A stretch of 64,000 bases of DNA from Clostridia bacterium (GTDB taxonomy: Bacteria; Bacillota; Clostridia; TANB77; CAG-508), in NCBI GenBank assembly GCA_900770385.1, contig CAAGKK010000041.1, positions 62,001 through 126,000 on the forward strand. Direction: 5' to 3'. Under the pieces are notes generated by a model. The model was given only the letters and a program-made list of their open reading frames with translations, did not search any database and was not told the DNA's origin. Of this stretch, positions 33,361 to 41,460 are shown in pieces; position 1 is the stretch's first letter; every line of letters begins with the position of its first letter. Both the position numbers and the translations under genes were made by a program.

Positions 33361-33993
33361 ATGAAAAACGATTTTAGTATTGAAAATTTTTCACAAAAGT
33401 TATTAACTTCTTGTGAAAGAGTTCAATTAAAAACTTTTGAAAAAAATGAAATTATAACTACTTATATTGTAAATAGAAATCAAGTTTGTATAGTTCTAGA
33501 AGGATGTGCAGATTTAATGAGATATGATTTCAATGGAAATCAAACTGTAGTTGAAAAATTTAATAAATTTGATGTCTTTGGAGAAATATTTTATAAGATA
33601 AATACCAATAATGAACTTTTTGTTATAGCAAAAGAAAAATCTAAAATATTACTTTTTAACTATGACATATTTGAAAAAAAGTGTAAGAAAAACTGTAAAA
33701 TGCATGAAGAATTAGTTATAGGATTGCCTAATTTAGTATTAAGCAAAGTATCTGATTTAAATTTAAGAATAGAATTATTATCTAAAAAAACAATAAGAGA
33801 TAAATTGATTTCTTACTTTAGAATTCTTTCAGAGAAAAATTTTAGCAAAACATTTACATTACCTTTTAGTTTAACAGACTTAGCAGATTATTTAAGTGTA
33901 GACAGAAGTGCGATGATGAGAGAATTAAAAAGTTTAAAAAATGAAGGTTTCATAAAAAAATCTGATAAAAATAAAATAACTTTATTAAGTTAA
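33361..33993 (+). CDS. Crp/Fnr-family transcription regulator
   Basis: A 210-residue regulator: a cupin-like sensor domain (about 20-115, with LEGCADLMRYDFNGNQTVVEKFNKFDVFGE), a dimer helix and a C-terminal winged helix with SLTDLADYLSVDRSAMMRELKSLKNEGFI. The N-terminal domain lacks the cyclic-AMP pocket signature. Cysteines at about 19, 39, 44 and a C-K-K-N-C pair near 115-120 might bind a cofactor, but the spacing is not that of E. coli Fnr. It is divergent from nrdD; both promoters carry the same palindrome. The likely role is redox or oxygen control of dNTP synthesis. Confidence 0.9.
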   Translation: MKNDFSIENFSQKLLTSCERVQLKTFEKNEIITTYIVNRNQVCIVLEGCADLMRYDFNGNQTVVEKFNKFDVFGEIFYKINTNNELFVIAKEKSKILLFNYDIFEKKCKKNCKMHEELVIGLPNLVLSKVSDLNLRIELLSKKTIRDKLISYFRILSEKNFSKTFTLPFSLTDLADYLSVDRSAMMRELKSLKNEGFIKKSDKNKITLLS

Positions 33994-34049
33994 ATTGTAA
34001 TTTATATGTATTTGGTATTTGGATTTTTGTATTTGGTTACACAATATAT

Positions 34050-34086
34050 TATATGGTCGGACATATGGTTCCGTCCCTACATATAA
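34050..34086 (-). repeat. Degenerate GC-rich dispersed palindrome, copy 4
   Basis: Read on the minus strand: TGTAGGGACGGAACCATATG, then TCCGACC. It keeps the TGTAGGG edge and the pairing CGGA/TCCG arms of the family but with an altered loop. Lies between the Crp/Fnr and DUF368 genes. Confidence 0.55.
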
Positions 34087-34201
34087 TTTAATTAATATTG
34101 AATATCTAATAGTTAATAAATAATTAATATTCCACACATAAATTAAAAATATTGTTCTAAATAGAAAATTATATAATATACTCCAATTAGGTGATATATA
34201 T

Positions 34202-35012
34202 ATGCAATTTTTATTTAATTTTATAAAAGGTTCACTAATTGGTGTTGGAGCAATTTTGCCAGGAATCAGCAGTGGTGTTATTTGTATGGCATTAGGAATA
34301 TATGAAAAATTAATAGATTGCATATTAGGATTTTTTAAAGATATAAAGAAAAACATAAAGTATCTATTCCCTATTGGCTTAGGGGCATTGGTTAGTTGTG
34401 TATTATTTAGTAATGTATTAGTATACTTTTTTAATACAATACCAATGCAAACTAAGTCTTTATTTATTGGATTATTACTTGGAAGTATATATGTTTTATA
34501 TTGTAAAGAAGTAAAAGATAATATATCAAAAACAAAATTAAAAATTTCGGATTATATCATTTTTATTATTTGTTTAATCATTGGTATTGCATTAATTCTT
34601 TTTGAAAATAATGTTGTTTATGGCAATGGTTATTATCCTAATGAATATAGCTTCTTATTTTTAGTTTTAAGCGGTTTTTTTATGAGTTTTGGAATTATTA
34701 TACCTCGGAGTAAGTAGTACTGTTATTTTGATGATTTTAGGCGTTTATAACACATATATAAGTGCTGTTTCAATTGTAAATATGAATGTTATATTACCTA
34801 TGATTATTGGTGTAATAATTGGATCTATATTTTTAATGAAATTAATAAAAATCTTATTAATTAACTTTCATACTAAAACGATGCTTGGAATAATTGGTTT
34901 TAGTATAGGAAGTTTACTTATCTTATACCCTAATTATTCATTTAATATAGAGAGTTTAATTTCAATTGTCCTATTAATTTTAGGTTTGATAATTGGGAAA
35001 AATATAAAATAA
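34202..35012 (+). pseudogene. DUF368 membrane protein, split by an extra C at a CGG codon
   Basis: DUF368 proteins move undecaprenyl phosphate across the membrane. The N-terminal part begins FIKGSLIGVGAILPGISSGVICMALGIYEKL, the family hallmark, followed by several membrane segments. At codon 169 (34706-34708) the frame reads ATA-CCT-CGG and stops three codons later. Skipping one C gives PGVSSTVILMILGVYNTYISAV, the second conserved repeat of the family, and the frame stays open to 35012. So one base separates two exactly complementary halves. The product is about 269 residues if shifted. Either a recent lesion, a sequencing error or +1 translation at CGG. Confidence 0.88.
34706..34708 (+). other. 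CGG frameshift site in the DUF368 gene
   Basis: ATA-CCT-C-GGA-GTA: CGG is codon 169 in the original frame and TAG follows two codons on. Skipping C gives Pro-Gly-Val, matching the family's internal repeat. Confidence 0.85.
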
Positions 35013-35040
35013 AAGAGCGGATTATTATTTCCGCTTTTTT
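35011..35040. terminator. Bidirectional terminator between DUF368 and trhP genes
   Basis: AAAAGAGCGG (35011-35020) pairs with CCGCTTTTTT (35031-35040) with one mismatch; ten-base loop. The stop codons of both convergent genes flank it. Confidence 0.75.
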
Positions 35041-36276
35041 CTATGCTTTTTTTCTTCTTATAATCCAATTTTTTTCGCATCTTATTGGTAAATGCATTTT
35101 TACAGTTTGTCCTTGCTTTCCAGGGTTTACACAATCTATTTCTTCATTTGTTTCAGAATCCCATAACATATTTATTTTAAATACATAATTATCTATGGAT
35201 CCTGGAATAAGAATCTCTAAGGTATCTCCTACTTTTAATTTATTTCTAATTTCAATCAAAGATTTATCTTCAGAATATTCTAATACTTTTCCACCAAATT
35301 CATATTCTAAATTATATTGTTTTCCTTCATATTCTTGAAAATCTTTGTTTGCTCTATCATTAAAGTAAAAAGTAGTTAATCCTCTTGTTTTAGTTTTTTC
35401 TAATTCTTTTAAATATTTTTTGTAATCATATTTATTAGGATTTTTTAGATAATCATCTATAGCTGCTCGGTATGTATTAATAACAGATGCTAAATAATAT
35501 TCTGTTTTTAATCTTCCCTCTATTTTTAAACTATTAACACCCATTTCAATTATTTCTGGAATTTCCTTAATCAAACATAAATCTTTTGATGAAAAAATAT
35601 AAGTACCATGTTCATCATCTTCTATAGGCATTAAATTTCCAGGATTATTTTTTTCTTCGGCATATATATTATATGCCCATCTACAACTTTGAGCACAATC
35701 GCCCAGATTTGCACTTCTAGAAGCTAAAAAATCACTTAAGAAGCATCTTCCTGAATATCCAAAGCAAATTGCTCCATGTATAAAAATTTCAGTTTCTAAA
35801 CTATCAGGAGTTTTATCTATTATTTCTTTTATTTGTTCCTTATTAAGCTCTCTACCAAGTATTACTCTTTTTGCGCCATTTTTATACCAAAAATTAGCAT
35901 TATGATAGCTTACAATATTTGCTTGAGTACTAATATGAATATCAATACTTGGAGCATATTCTTTAAATATTTCAACAACTCCCCCATCAGATATAATAGC
36001 ACCATCCACATTAATCTTTTCTAATTTTTTAGCTTGATTTATAACTTCATCATACTTTTCATCAAATGCAAAAATGTTTACAGCAGCATATACTTTTTTT
36101 CCTAAAGAATGTGCATATTTTATAGTCTTTTCTAGTTCATTGTCATCAACAGAAACTCTACTTCTTAAAGACAATGAAGATGTTCCCATGTATACTGCAT
36201 CTGCTCCATATAAAAATGCAATTTTTGCCTTTTCAAATGAACCTGCTGGTGCTAACAATTCTACTTTATTTCTCAT
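35041..36276 (-). CDS. trhP: U32-family tRNA hydroxylation protein (TrhP-like)
   Basis: A 411-residue U32 protein. It starts VELLAPAGSFEKAKIAFLYGADAVYMG and has the U32 signature ETEIFIHGAICFGYSGRCFLSD with further cysteines in GDCAQSCRW; four such cysteines may hold a cluster. SLKIEGRLKTEYYLASVINTYR follows. TrhP makes 5-hydroxyuridine at tRNA position 34, and TrmR then methylates it; trmR lies two genes upstream in the same operon, as in B. subtilis yrrM-yrrN-yrrO, so TrhP is favoured over an RlhA-type role. Here one U32 gene replaces the usual two, and an extra gene lies between. The start overlaps the upstream stop by four bases. Confidence 0.85.
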   Translation of the reverse strand: MRNKVELLAPAGSFEKAKIAFLYGADAVYMGTSSLSLRSRVSVDDNELEKTIKYAHSLGKKVYAAVNIFAFDEKYDEVINQAKKLEKINVDGAIISDGGVVEIFKEYAPSIDIHISTQANIVSYHNANFWYKNGAKRVILGRELNKEQIKEIIDKTPDSLETEIFIHGAICFGYSGRCFLSDFLASRSANLGDCAQSCRWAYNIYAEEKNNPGNLMPIEDDEHGTYIFSSKDLCLIKEIPEIIEMGVNSLKIEGRLKTEYYLASVINTYRAAIDDYLKNPNKYDYKKYLKELEKTKTRGLTTFYFNDRANKDFQEYEGKQYNLEYEFGGKVLEYSEDKSLIEIRNKLKVGDTLEILIPGSIDNYVFKINMLWDSETNEEIDCVNPGKQGQTVKMHLPIRCEKNWIIRRKKA

Positions 36277-37010
36277 TTATTTTCTCCTAATATTTTTTTA
36301 TCTTTTTCTGGTTCTTTTATAGTTGTAACATCTATAAATGGATATAATCTTTGTATTATTTCTTTATATTCTAGTTCATAAAATCCATTCTCTCTAGAAA
36401 CCCACATTCTTGGAATTTGTTTTCCAATTATTAATGCTTCTTTTTCTAGTTTACACTGAATTTCTGCTTTATTTACATTTTTGTAATCATGATGACTAGC
36501 TTCTGGATTTAATTCAACTGCTATTGTTTTAAATTGACATTCAACTGCCGGAACATCCTGTTCTAATAAATTCCAATCTCTAATAGTATCTTTTGCATCT
36601 TCTTTAGCAGAATATGATTCATGCCATGCTTTATAACCATTTGGCTTATCATGAAATTTTGGTCTGGTACTTACAAAAACTTGTTCTAATTCATTTTTTA
36701 TTTTATGAATTTCATCTTCACTAGCACATATAATTTCAATACCAAATACATCATCTAAAATCTTGTTTTTTTCATTGTTATTTAATGCACTGTCGGTATC
36801 TTTTATTCTAGCTCTTATTTCAATAAATTGACTAATTTTTGCATGTTTTTTTAGACTATCTATTACATTATATACATAATCCATAAGTCTAAAAAAGCCT
36901 TGCTCTTGAGATGAGACGAAATCTGAATATAAATTTTCTCTATTGATTTTTTCAACAATATCATTAGTTTTTTCAATTTCTTCACTGCTTATTTTATATT
37001 TATCAAGCAA
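36273..37010 (-). CDS. RelA/SpoT-like nucleotidyltransferase-domain protein
   Basis: A 245-residue soluble protein. Segments resemble the (p)ppGpp synthetase fold: FIEIRARIKDTDSALNN (compare R-x-K-x-x-x-S), ILDDVFGIEIICASEDE (D-x-x-G-x-R-I), KPNGYKAWHESYS (compare K-x-NGY-x-S-x-H) and VECQFKTIAVELN...SHHDYKN (compare E-x-Q-x-R-T...H...YK). Several positions differ from active synthetases, for example Lys for Arg in QFKT and Glu for Arg in GIEII. The start is TTG 37010 after AAGGAGAG. It lies between trmR and trhP with minimal spacing. Whether it makes alarmone, or has another activity linked to tRNA modification, is open. Confidence 0.65.
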   Translation of the reverse strand: MLDKYKISSEEIEKTNDIVEKINRENLYSDFVSSQEQGFFRLMDYVYNVIDSLKKHAKISQFIEIRARIKDTDSALNNNEKNKILDDVFGIEIICASEDEIHKIKNELEQVFVSTRPKFHDKPNGYKAWHESYSAKEDAKDTIRDWNLLEQDVPAVECQFKTIAVELNPEASHHDYKNVNKAEIQCKLEKEALIIGKQIPRMWVSRENGFYELEYKEIIQRLYPFIDVTTIKEPEKDKKILGENK

Positions 37011-37012
37011 TA

Positions 37013-37603
37013 CTAATCTCTCCTTTTTGTTACAGCTAATCCGTCTCCTATATCTAGAATTTTTGTTTCTAAATTTGGATCTTCTGTAGACTCTCTTATA
37101 TATTCTCTTAAATTTCTTACAGCTGTTCTTTGTTTATGCTTATTATAATCACTCATAACATATCCTTTATAAAGTATGTTATCTGCTAATATTATACCAT
37201 CATTATTTAACATGCGTAAAGCTTGTTCTAAAAAGAAAGGATATTTTCCTTTGGCAGCATCTATAAAAACCATGTCATATTTTGTATTAAGTTTAGGTAA
37301 AATATCAACAGCGTCACCAAATATTATATTTACTTTTTCATTTACCTCTGCTTTAATTATATTCTCTTTTGCTTCTAATATTCTTTGTTTGTCCCTTTCT
37401 ATTGTATCTATTTTACCGTCTTCTTGCAAAAATTCTGTAAAGCAAATTGCAGAATAGCCAACAGCAGTACCTATTTCTAGTATACTGCTTATTTTTTTGT
37501 TATTATATAATTTATAAATATATTCTAATGTATCATCCATTATAATTGGTATATGTTCTTCTATAGCTTTTTGTTTTATTTCTAATAGTGCTATTTTATT
37601 CAC
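37013..37603 (-). CDS. trmR: tRNA 5-hydroxyuridine methyltransferase (TrmR-like)
   Basis: A 196-residue class I AdoMet-dependent O-methyltransferase. Motif I is ILEIGTAVGYSAICF, acidic loop IDTIERD, then GDAVDILPKLNTKYDMVFIDAAKGKYPFFLEQALRML and ILADNILYKGYV, the metal-binding Asp-x-x-x-Asp-Asn pattern of this subgroup. B. subtilis TrmR (YrrM) methylates 5-hydroxyuridine at tRNA position 34, and the U32 gene downstream supports that assignment over a catechol-type methyltransferase. It is separated by two bases from the RelA/SpoT-like gene. Confidence 0.85.
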   Translation of the reverse strand: MNKIALLEIKQKAIEEHIPIIMDDTLEYIYKLYNNKKISSILEIGTAVGYSAICFTEFLQEDGKIDTIERDKQRILEAKENIIKAEVNEKVNIIFGDAVDILPKLNTKYDMVFIDAAKGKYPFFLEQALRMLNNDGIILADNILYKGYVMSDYNKHKQRTAVRNLREYIRESTEDPNLETKILDIGDGLAVTKRRD

Positions 37604-37608
37604 GATTT

Positions 37609-37890
37609 TTACCTTTCTTCTCTTTCAAAATGGTAATCGACATATGTTTCAAAAAAACTTTTTACGGTTGAATTTGTATATGTTTTCAATAGATATGAGA
37701 TAATTTCTTCTTTGCTATGGTGGTCTCTTATCATTCTTTTTATATCTTCATGTATTCTTTTTCGTTCTATGCTGTCGAGGCTCGTAGGAATTTTATAAGA
37801 TTCAGAGATTCCAATTTCAGTATATCCTCCACCTTTATAAGAAGATGTTTTATTTAATCTTTCAACTCCTGATTTTAAATATGTTTTCAT
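37609..37890 (-). CDS. Small hypothetical protein upstream of trmR
   Basis: A 93-residue soluble, charged protein (MKTYLKSGVERLNKTSSYKGGGYTEIG start; HHSKEEIISYLLKTYTNSTVKSFFETYVDYHFEREER end). No metal, membrane or nucleotide motif is evident; the C-terminal half is helical. It lies eight bases after typA and five bases before trmR in a tight minus-strand operon, so it is certainly transcribed with them. I do not recognise the family. Confidence 0.7.
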   Translation of the reverse strand: MKTYLKSGVERLNKTSSYKGGGYTEIGISESYKIPTSLDSIERKRIHEDIKRMIRDHHSKEEIISYLLKTYTNSTVKSFFETYVDYHFEREER

Positions 37891-37898
37891 TTTTCCTC

Positions 37899-39716
37899 CT
37901 ACTTATTTCTTCTAGCTTCTCTTTCTCTTGTCTTTGTGTCTAATATTTTCTTTCTTAATCTTATATTCTTAGGTGTTACTTCAACTAATTCATCATCTTG
38001 TATAAATTCTATAGCTTTTTCAAGAGACATTTGAATTGGTGGTACTAATCTTAATGCATCATCTGAACCAGATGCTCTAGTATTTGTTAAGTGTTTTTCT
38101 TTACATACATTTATTGATAAATCTTCTCCTCTTGAATTTAAACCAACAATCATTCCTTCGTACACTTCAACCCCAGGACCTATAAATAATTCTCCTTTAT
38201 CTTGTGCATTATATAAACCATAAGTTATAGATGTTCCAGCTTCCCAAGCAACAATTGTTCCTCTTGTTCTGGATTGAATATCACCTTTATATGGCTCATA
38301 TGAATCAAATATATGATTCATAGTACCTTCACCTTTAGTATCTGTTAAAAATTCTGTTCTATATCCAATTAATCCTCTAGCAGGTATTTTAAATTCTACT
38401 TTAGTATGTCCATCTTCAGCAGGTTCCATATTAAGCATTTCTGCTTTTCTTCTTCCTAATTTTTCAATTACATTTCCTATACAATCATCAGGAACATTTA
38501 CAACCAATCTTTCAATTGGCTCACACTTTTGACCATCGATTTCTTTAAATATAACCTTTGGTCTAGATACTAAAAGTTCAAAACCTTCTCTTCTCATTGT
38601 TTCTATTAATATTGATAAATGTAGTTCTCCACGACCAGAAACTTCAAATGCTTCTGCTCTATCTGTTTCTTTAACTCTTAAACTTACATTTTTTTCTAGT
38701 TCTTTAAATAATCTATCTCTTAAATGCCTAGATGTGACAAATTCACCCTCGCGACCAGCAAAAGGTCCATCGTTAACACTAAAAGTCATAGAAACTGTAG
38801 GCTCATCTATATCAACAAATGGAATTTTTTCTGGATTTGCTGGATCACATATTGTATCACCTATATTTATATCTGCAATTCCTGAAATTTCAATAATATC
38901 TCCTGCTTTTGCTTCTTCAACTTCTACTTTCTTTAATCCTTGATGTGTATATACTTTAGCAATTTTTCCATTTATTGTTTTATCATCTTTTTTACATACA
39001 ACAACATTCATACCAGGTTTAACAATACCGCGTTCTAGTCTACCAACAGCTATTCTTCCAACATAATCGTCATAATCGATATTAGAAACTAGCATTTGTA
39101 CTGTTCCATCTTCATCGCACTCTGGTGGATTTATAGTATTTACTATTGTTTCAAATAAACAATTTAAGTCTGATGATTCATCTGATAAATTTAATTTTCC
39201 TATTCCTAATTTTGCAGAAGCATATACAACTGGAAAATCTAATTGTTCATCTGTAGCATTTAATTCTATAAATAATTCTATTACTTCATCTAAAACTTTT
39301 GCTGGATCTGCTCCAGGTCTATCAATTTTATTTATTACTACTATTGGTTTTAAATCTAGTGCTAATGATTTTTTTAGTACTTCTCTTGTTTGTGGCATAG
39401 CCCCTTCAAAAGCATCTACTAATAATAAAACTCCATCTACTGTTTTTAAAACTCTTTCTACTTCACCACCAAAGTCTGCATGTCCTGGAGTATCAACTAT
39501 ATTTATTTTTACATCTTTATATTGAACAGATGTGTTTTTTGAAAGTATAGTAATTCCTCTTTCTTTTTCTAGGTCATTTGAATCCATAACTCTTTCTTGT
39601 ACTACTTCATTATCTCTAAATACATGACTTTGTTTTAATAAAGCATCTACTAATGTTGTTTTTCCATGATCAACATGTGCTATAATTGCAATATTTCTTA
39701 TATTTTTATTATTCAT
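37899..39716 (-). CDS. typA: Ribosome-associated GTPase TypA/BipA
   Basis: A 605-residue translational GTPase related to EF-G, involved in ribosome assembly and stress adaptation. G1 is AHVDHGKTTLVDALL at residue 13, G2 includes ERGITILSKNTSV, G3 DTPGHADFGGEVERVL, G4 NKIDRPGADP. Domain II, the EF-G-like domains and the BipA-specific C-terminal domain (RGLIGYRTEFLTDTKGEGTMNHIFDSYEPYKG) are complete. Length is standard. It sits 14 bases downstream of the S1-domain gene and begins the typA-trmR-trhP stretch of the operon. Confidence 0.97.
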   Translation of the reverse strand: MNNKNIRNIAIIAHVDHGKTTLVDALLKQSHVFRDNEVVQERVMDSNDLEKERGITILSKNTSVQYKDVKINIVDTPGHADFGGEVERVLKTVDGVLLLVDAFEGAMPQTREVLKKSLALDLKPIVVINKIDRPGADPAKVLDEVIELFIELNATDEQLDFPVVYASAKLGIGKLNLSDESSDLNCLFETIVNTINPPECDEDGTVQMLVSNIDYDDYVGRIAVGRLERGIVKPGMNVVVCKKDDKTINGKIAKVYTHQGLKKVEVEEAKAGDIIEISGIADINIGDTICDPANPEKIPFVDIDEPTVSMTFSVNDGPFAGREGEFVTSRHLRDRLFKELEKNVSLRVKETDRAEAFEVSGRGELHLSILIETMRREGFELLVSRPKVIFKEIDGQKCEPIERLVVNVPDDCIGNVIEKLGRRKAEMLNMEPAEDGHTKVEFKIPARGLIGYRTEFLTDTKGEGTMNHIFDSYEPYKGDIQSRTRGTIVAWEAGTSITYGLYNAQDKGELFIGPGVEVYEGMIVGLNSRGEDLSINVCKEKHLTNTRASGSDDALRLVPPIQMSLEKAIEFIQDDELVEVTPKNIRLRKKILDTKTREREARRNK

Positions 39717-39730
39717 ATTAAATTTCTCCT

Positions 39731-40651
39731 TTATTTATTACTAATATATTCTTCATATCCATATTCATTTGATGTGCCTTCTAATTCTTTTATTGATAGT
39801 CCTATTTTATGATTTTCTTTATCAATATTTATTATTTTAGCATTTATAATTTGACCTAAGCTTAATTCATCTTCTGGTTTGGCAACTCTTTTTAAACTAG
39901 TTATTTCAGAATTATGTACTAAACCTTCTAAGCCTTTTTCTAATTCTACAAAAGCTCCAAACTGTGCAAATTTTATTACTTTACAAGTAACAACATCGTT
40001 AATATTATATTTTTCTATTAATTTATTCCAAGGATTTTCTCCTTTTAGTGGGTAAGATAAAGATATTTTATTTTGTTCTTTATCAAATGATTTAATTGTA
40101 ACTTCTATAACTTCACCAATTTTAAATTTATCTTCTAACTTTTCATCTTTATTCCAAAATACTTCTGAGATATGTAATAAGCCTTTAGATAATCCTAAAT
40201 CTATAAATAAACCATAATCTGCAATTTTATAAATTGTTCCTGTGTATGTTTGACCAACTTTAATATTTTCCCAAAATTCTTTAATGTTTTTTGCTCTTTC
40301 TTCTTTTTGCTTTTGACGCTCTTTATATTCTTCTTGTTTTCTTATTTTTTCTTGCTTGTTTTTTTCTCTTTTTAAAAAACTTTTGTAAGATAATAAAACA
40401 TTTCCTAAACCGTCATTCCATTTTATAATATCTGCTGTGATAGTATCTCCTTCTTTAAATTCATTTTTAGGATTTTTATTTTCATCTTCTGAATATTCTT
40501 TTAAAGGTATAATTCCATCTGCTTTATATCCAAAGTCAACGAAAATTTCTCCTTTTGAAGAAATTTCAATAACTTTACCTGTTATTGTTTTTTCAAATCT
40601 TTTTTCATTTAAAGATTTTTTAAATAGTTCTTCAAAATTTTCTTCTTTCAT
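39731..40651 (-). CDS. S1 RNA-binding domain protein (RpsA-like, three S1 domains)
   Basis: A 306-residue RNA-binding protein with three S1 domains: about 18-90 (GKVIEISSKGEIFVDFGYKADGIIPLKEYS), 132-200 (GTIYKIADYGLFIDLGLSKGLLHISEVFW) and 217-288 (VTCKVIKFAQFGAFVELEKGLEGLVHNSEI). A Lys/Glu-rich helical linker separates the first two. Firmicute proteins of this kind are annotated as ribosomal protein S1 homologues and often follow cmk or plsC, as here. True ribosomal function is uncertain because it has three rather than four to six domains. Confidence 0.88.
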   Translation of the reverse strand: MKEENFEELFKKSLNEKRFEKTITGKVIEISSKGEIFVDFGYKADGIIPLKEYSEDENKNPKNEFKEGDTITADIIKWNDGLGNVLLSYKSFLKREKNKQEKIRKQEEYKERQKQKEERAKNIKEFWENIKVGQTYTGTIYKIADYGLFIDLGLSKGLLHISEVFWNKDEKLEDKFKIGEVIEVTIKSFDKEQNKISLSYPLKGENPWNKLIEKYNINDVVTCKVIKFAQFGAFVELEKGLEGLVHNSEITSLKRVAKPEDELSLGQIINAKIINIDKENHKIGLSIKELEGTSNEYGYEEYISNK

Positions 40652-40679
40652 AATTTACCTTCTTTTCTTTTTAAAATTT

Positions 40680-40709
40680 TTTTAGGACACGGCTTGCCAT
40701 GTCCTAAAA
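40680..40709. repeat. Hairpin between plsC and the S1 gene
   Basis: TTTAGGACA and TGTCCTAAA arms enclose an inner CGG/CCA-type stem around 40690-40699. It lacks a U tract on the minus strand, so attenuation or mRNA processing is as likely as termination. Confidence 0.5.
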
Positions 40710-40775
40710 CGCTACTATCTATTATAACTTAAAAATATATGTTTTGTCAACTATTCATGCTGATTTGGGCAATTT

Positions 40776-41375
40776 TTACTTATTTAATAATTTAGTATTA
40801 TAATCATTTTCAAAAATTGCTTTTGTAATCTCTTTACTTATTAATTCTATTGTTTCTTTTTCCGGTTTTTTAGATTGGTATTTTGAAAAATCAATTGGCT
40901 TTCCATAATATATTCTAACTTTTGTAAACGGTTTAAAATTACCTTCTATTTTTACAGGAATAACTTCAACTCCAGTTCTTGCAGATAAATACGCTGGTCC
41001 ATTTTGTATTTTTCCGTTCTTGGCCATTCCATTTCTAGTTCCTTCTGGAAAAATTGCTAAAATTTTGTTATCTTTTAATATTCTAATTGATTTTTTTATT
41101 GATTCAATATCTTTTTTTCCTCTTTTAACTGGAAATATATTAGTTTTATCTGCAAACCAATATATAAACTTATTTTTAAATAATTCTTCTTTTGCCATCA
41201 TATACATTTCTCTATGTGTTGCTGTATAAAGAATTGGTGGGTCCCAGTTACTAGTATGATTAGCACACATTATATACGGTTTATTTTTTTCTATATTTTC
41301 TTGTCCATATGTTTGTACTCTAAATAAAAATATTGTAAATATTTTTACTAGAAATTTTACTACTACTCTTATCAT
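40776..41375 (-). CDS. plsC: 1-acyl-sn-glycerol-3-phosphate acyltransferase
   Basis: Acylates lysophosphatidic acid to phosphatidic acid at the inner membrane face. The 199-residue protein has an N-terminal amphipathic/hydrophobic segment (VVVKFLVKIFTIFLF), the catalytic box CANHTSNWDPP (HX4D), and the glycerol-phosphate-binding box FPEGTRNG, then EVIPVKIEG. Length is typical. It follows cmk, a common clostridial order (cmk-plsC-ispH/S1), but no ispH is present here; the S1 gene comes next. Confidence 0.95.
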   Translation of the reverse strand: MIRVVVKFLVKIFTIFLFRVQTYGQENIEKNKPYIMCANHTSNWDPPILYTATHREMYMMAKEELFKNKFIYWFADKTNIFPVKRGKKDIESIKKSIRILKDNKILAIFPEGTRNGMAKNGKIQNGPAYLSARTGVEVIPVKIEGNFKPFTKVRIYYGKPIDFSKYQSKKPEKETIELISKEITKAIFENDYNTKLLNK

Positions 41376-41408
41376 TATATTTCTTCTCCTTTATAGTTCA
41401 AAACAATT

Positions 41409-41434
41409 ATTGGGCGAACAAAATTGTACGCCCA
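41409..41434. repeat. GC-rich dispersed palindrome, copy 5 (degenerate)
   Basis: TGGGCGAAC-AAAATT-GTACGCCCA keeps the eight-base arms and six-base loop of the family with one mismatch. Between cmk and plsC. Confidence 0.6.
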
Positions 41435-41460
41435 TCTAATTTAAAGAATGAATGTTGTTT

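Noticed and set aside
2892..34708. Homopolymer slippage as the cause of the four CGG breaks.
   Set aside because: The breaks are not in A or T runs, and all share an extra C before GG, unlike the A-tract break in the PHP gene. A systematic base-calling error specific to this context is still possible.
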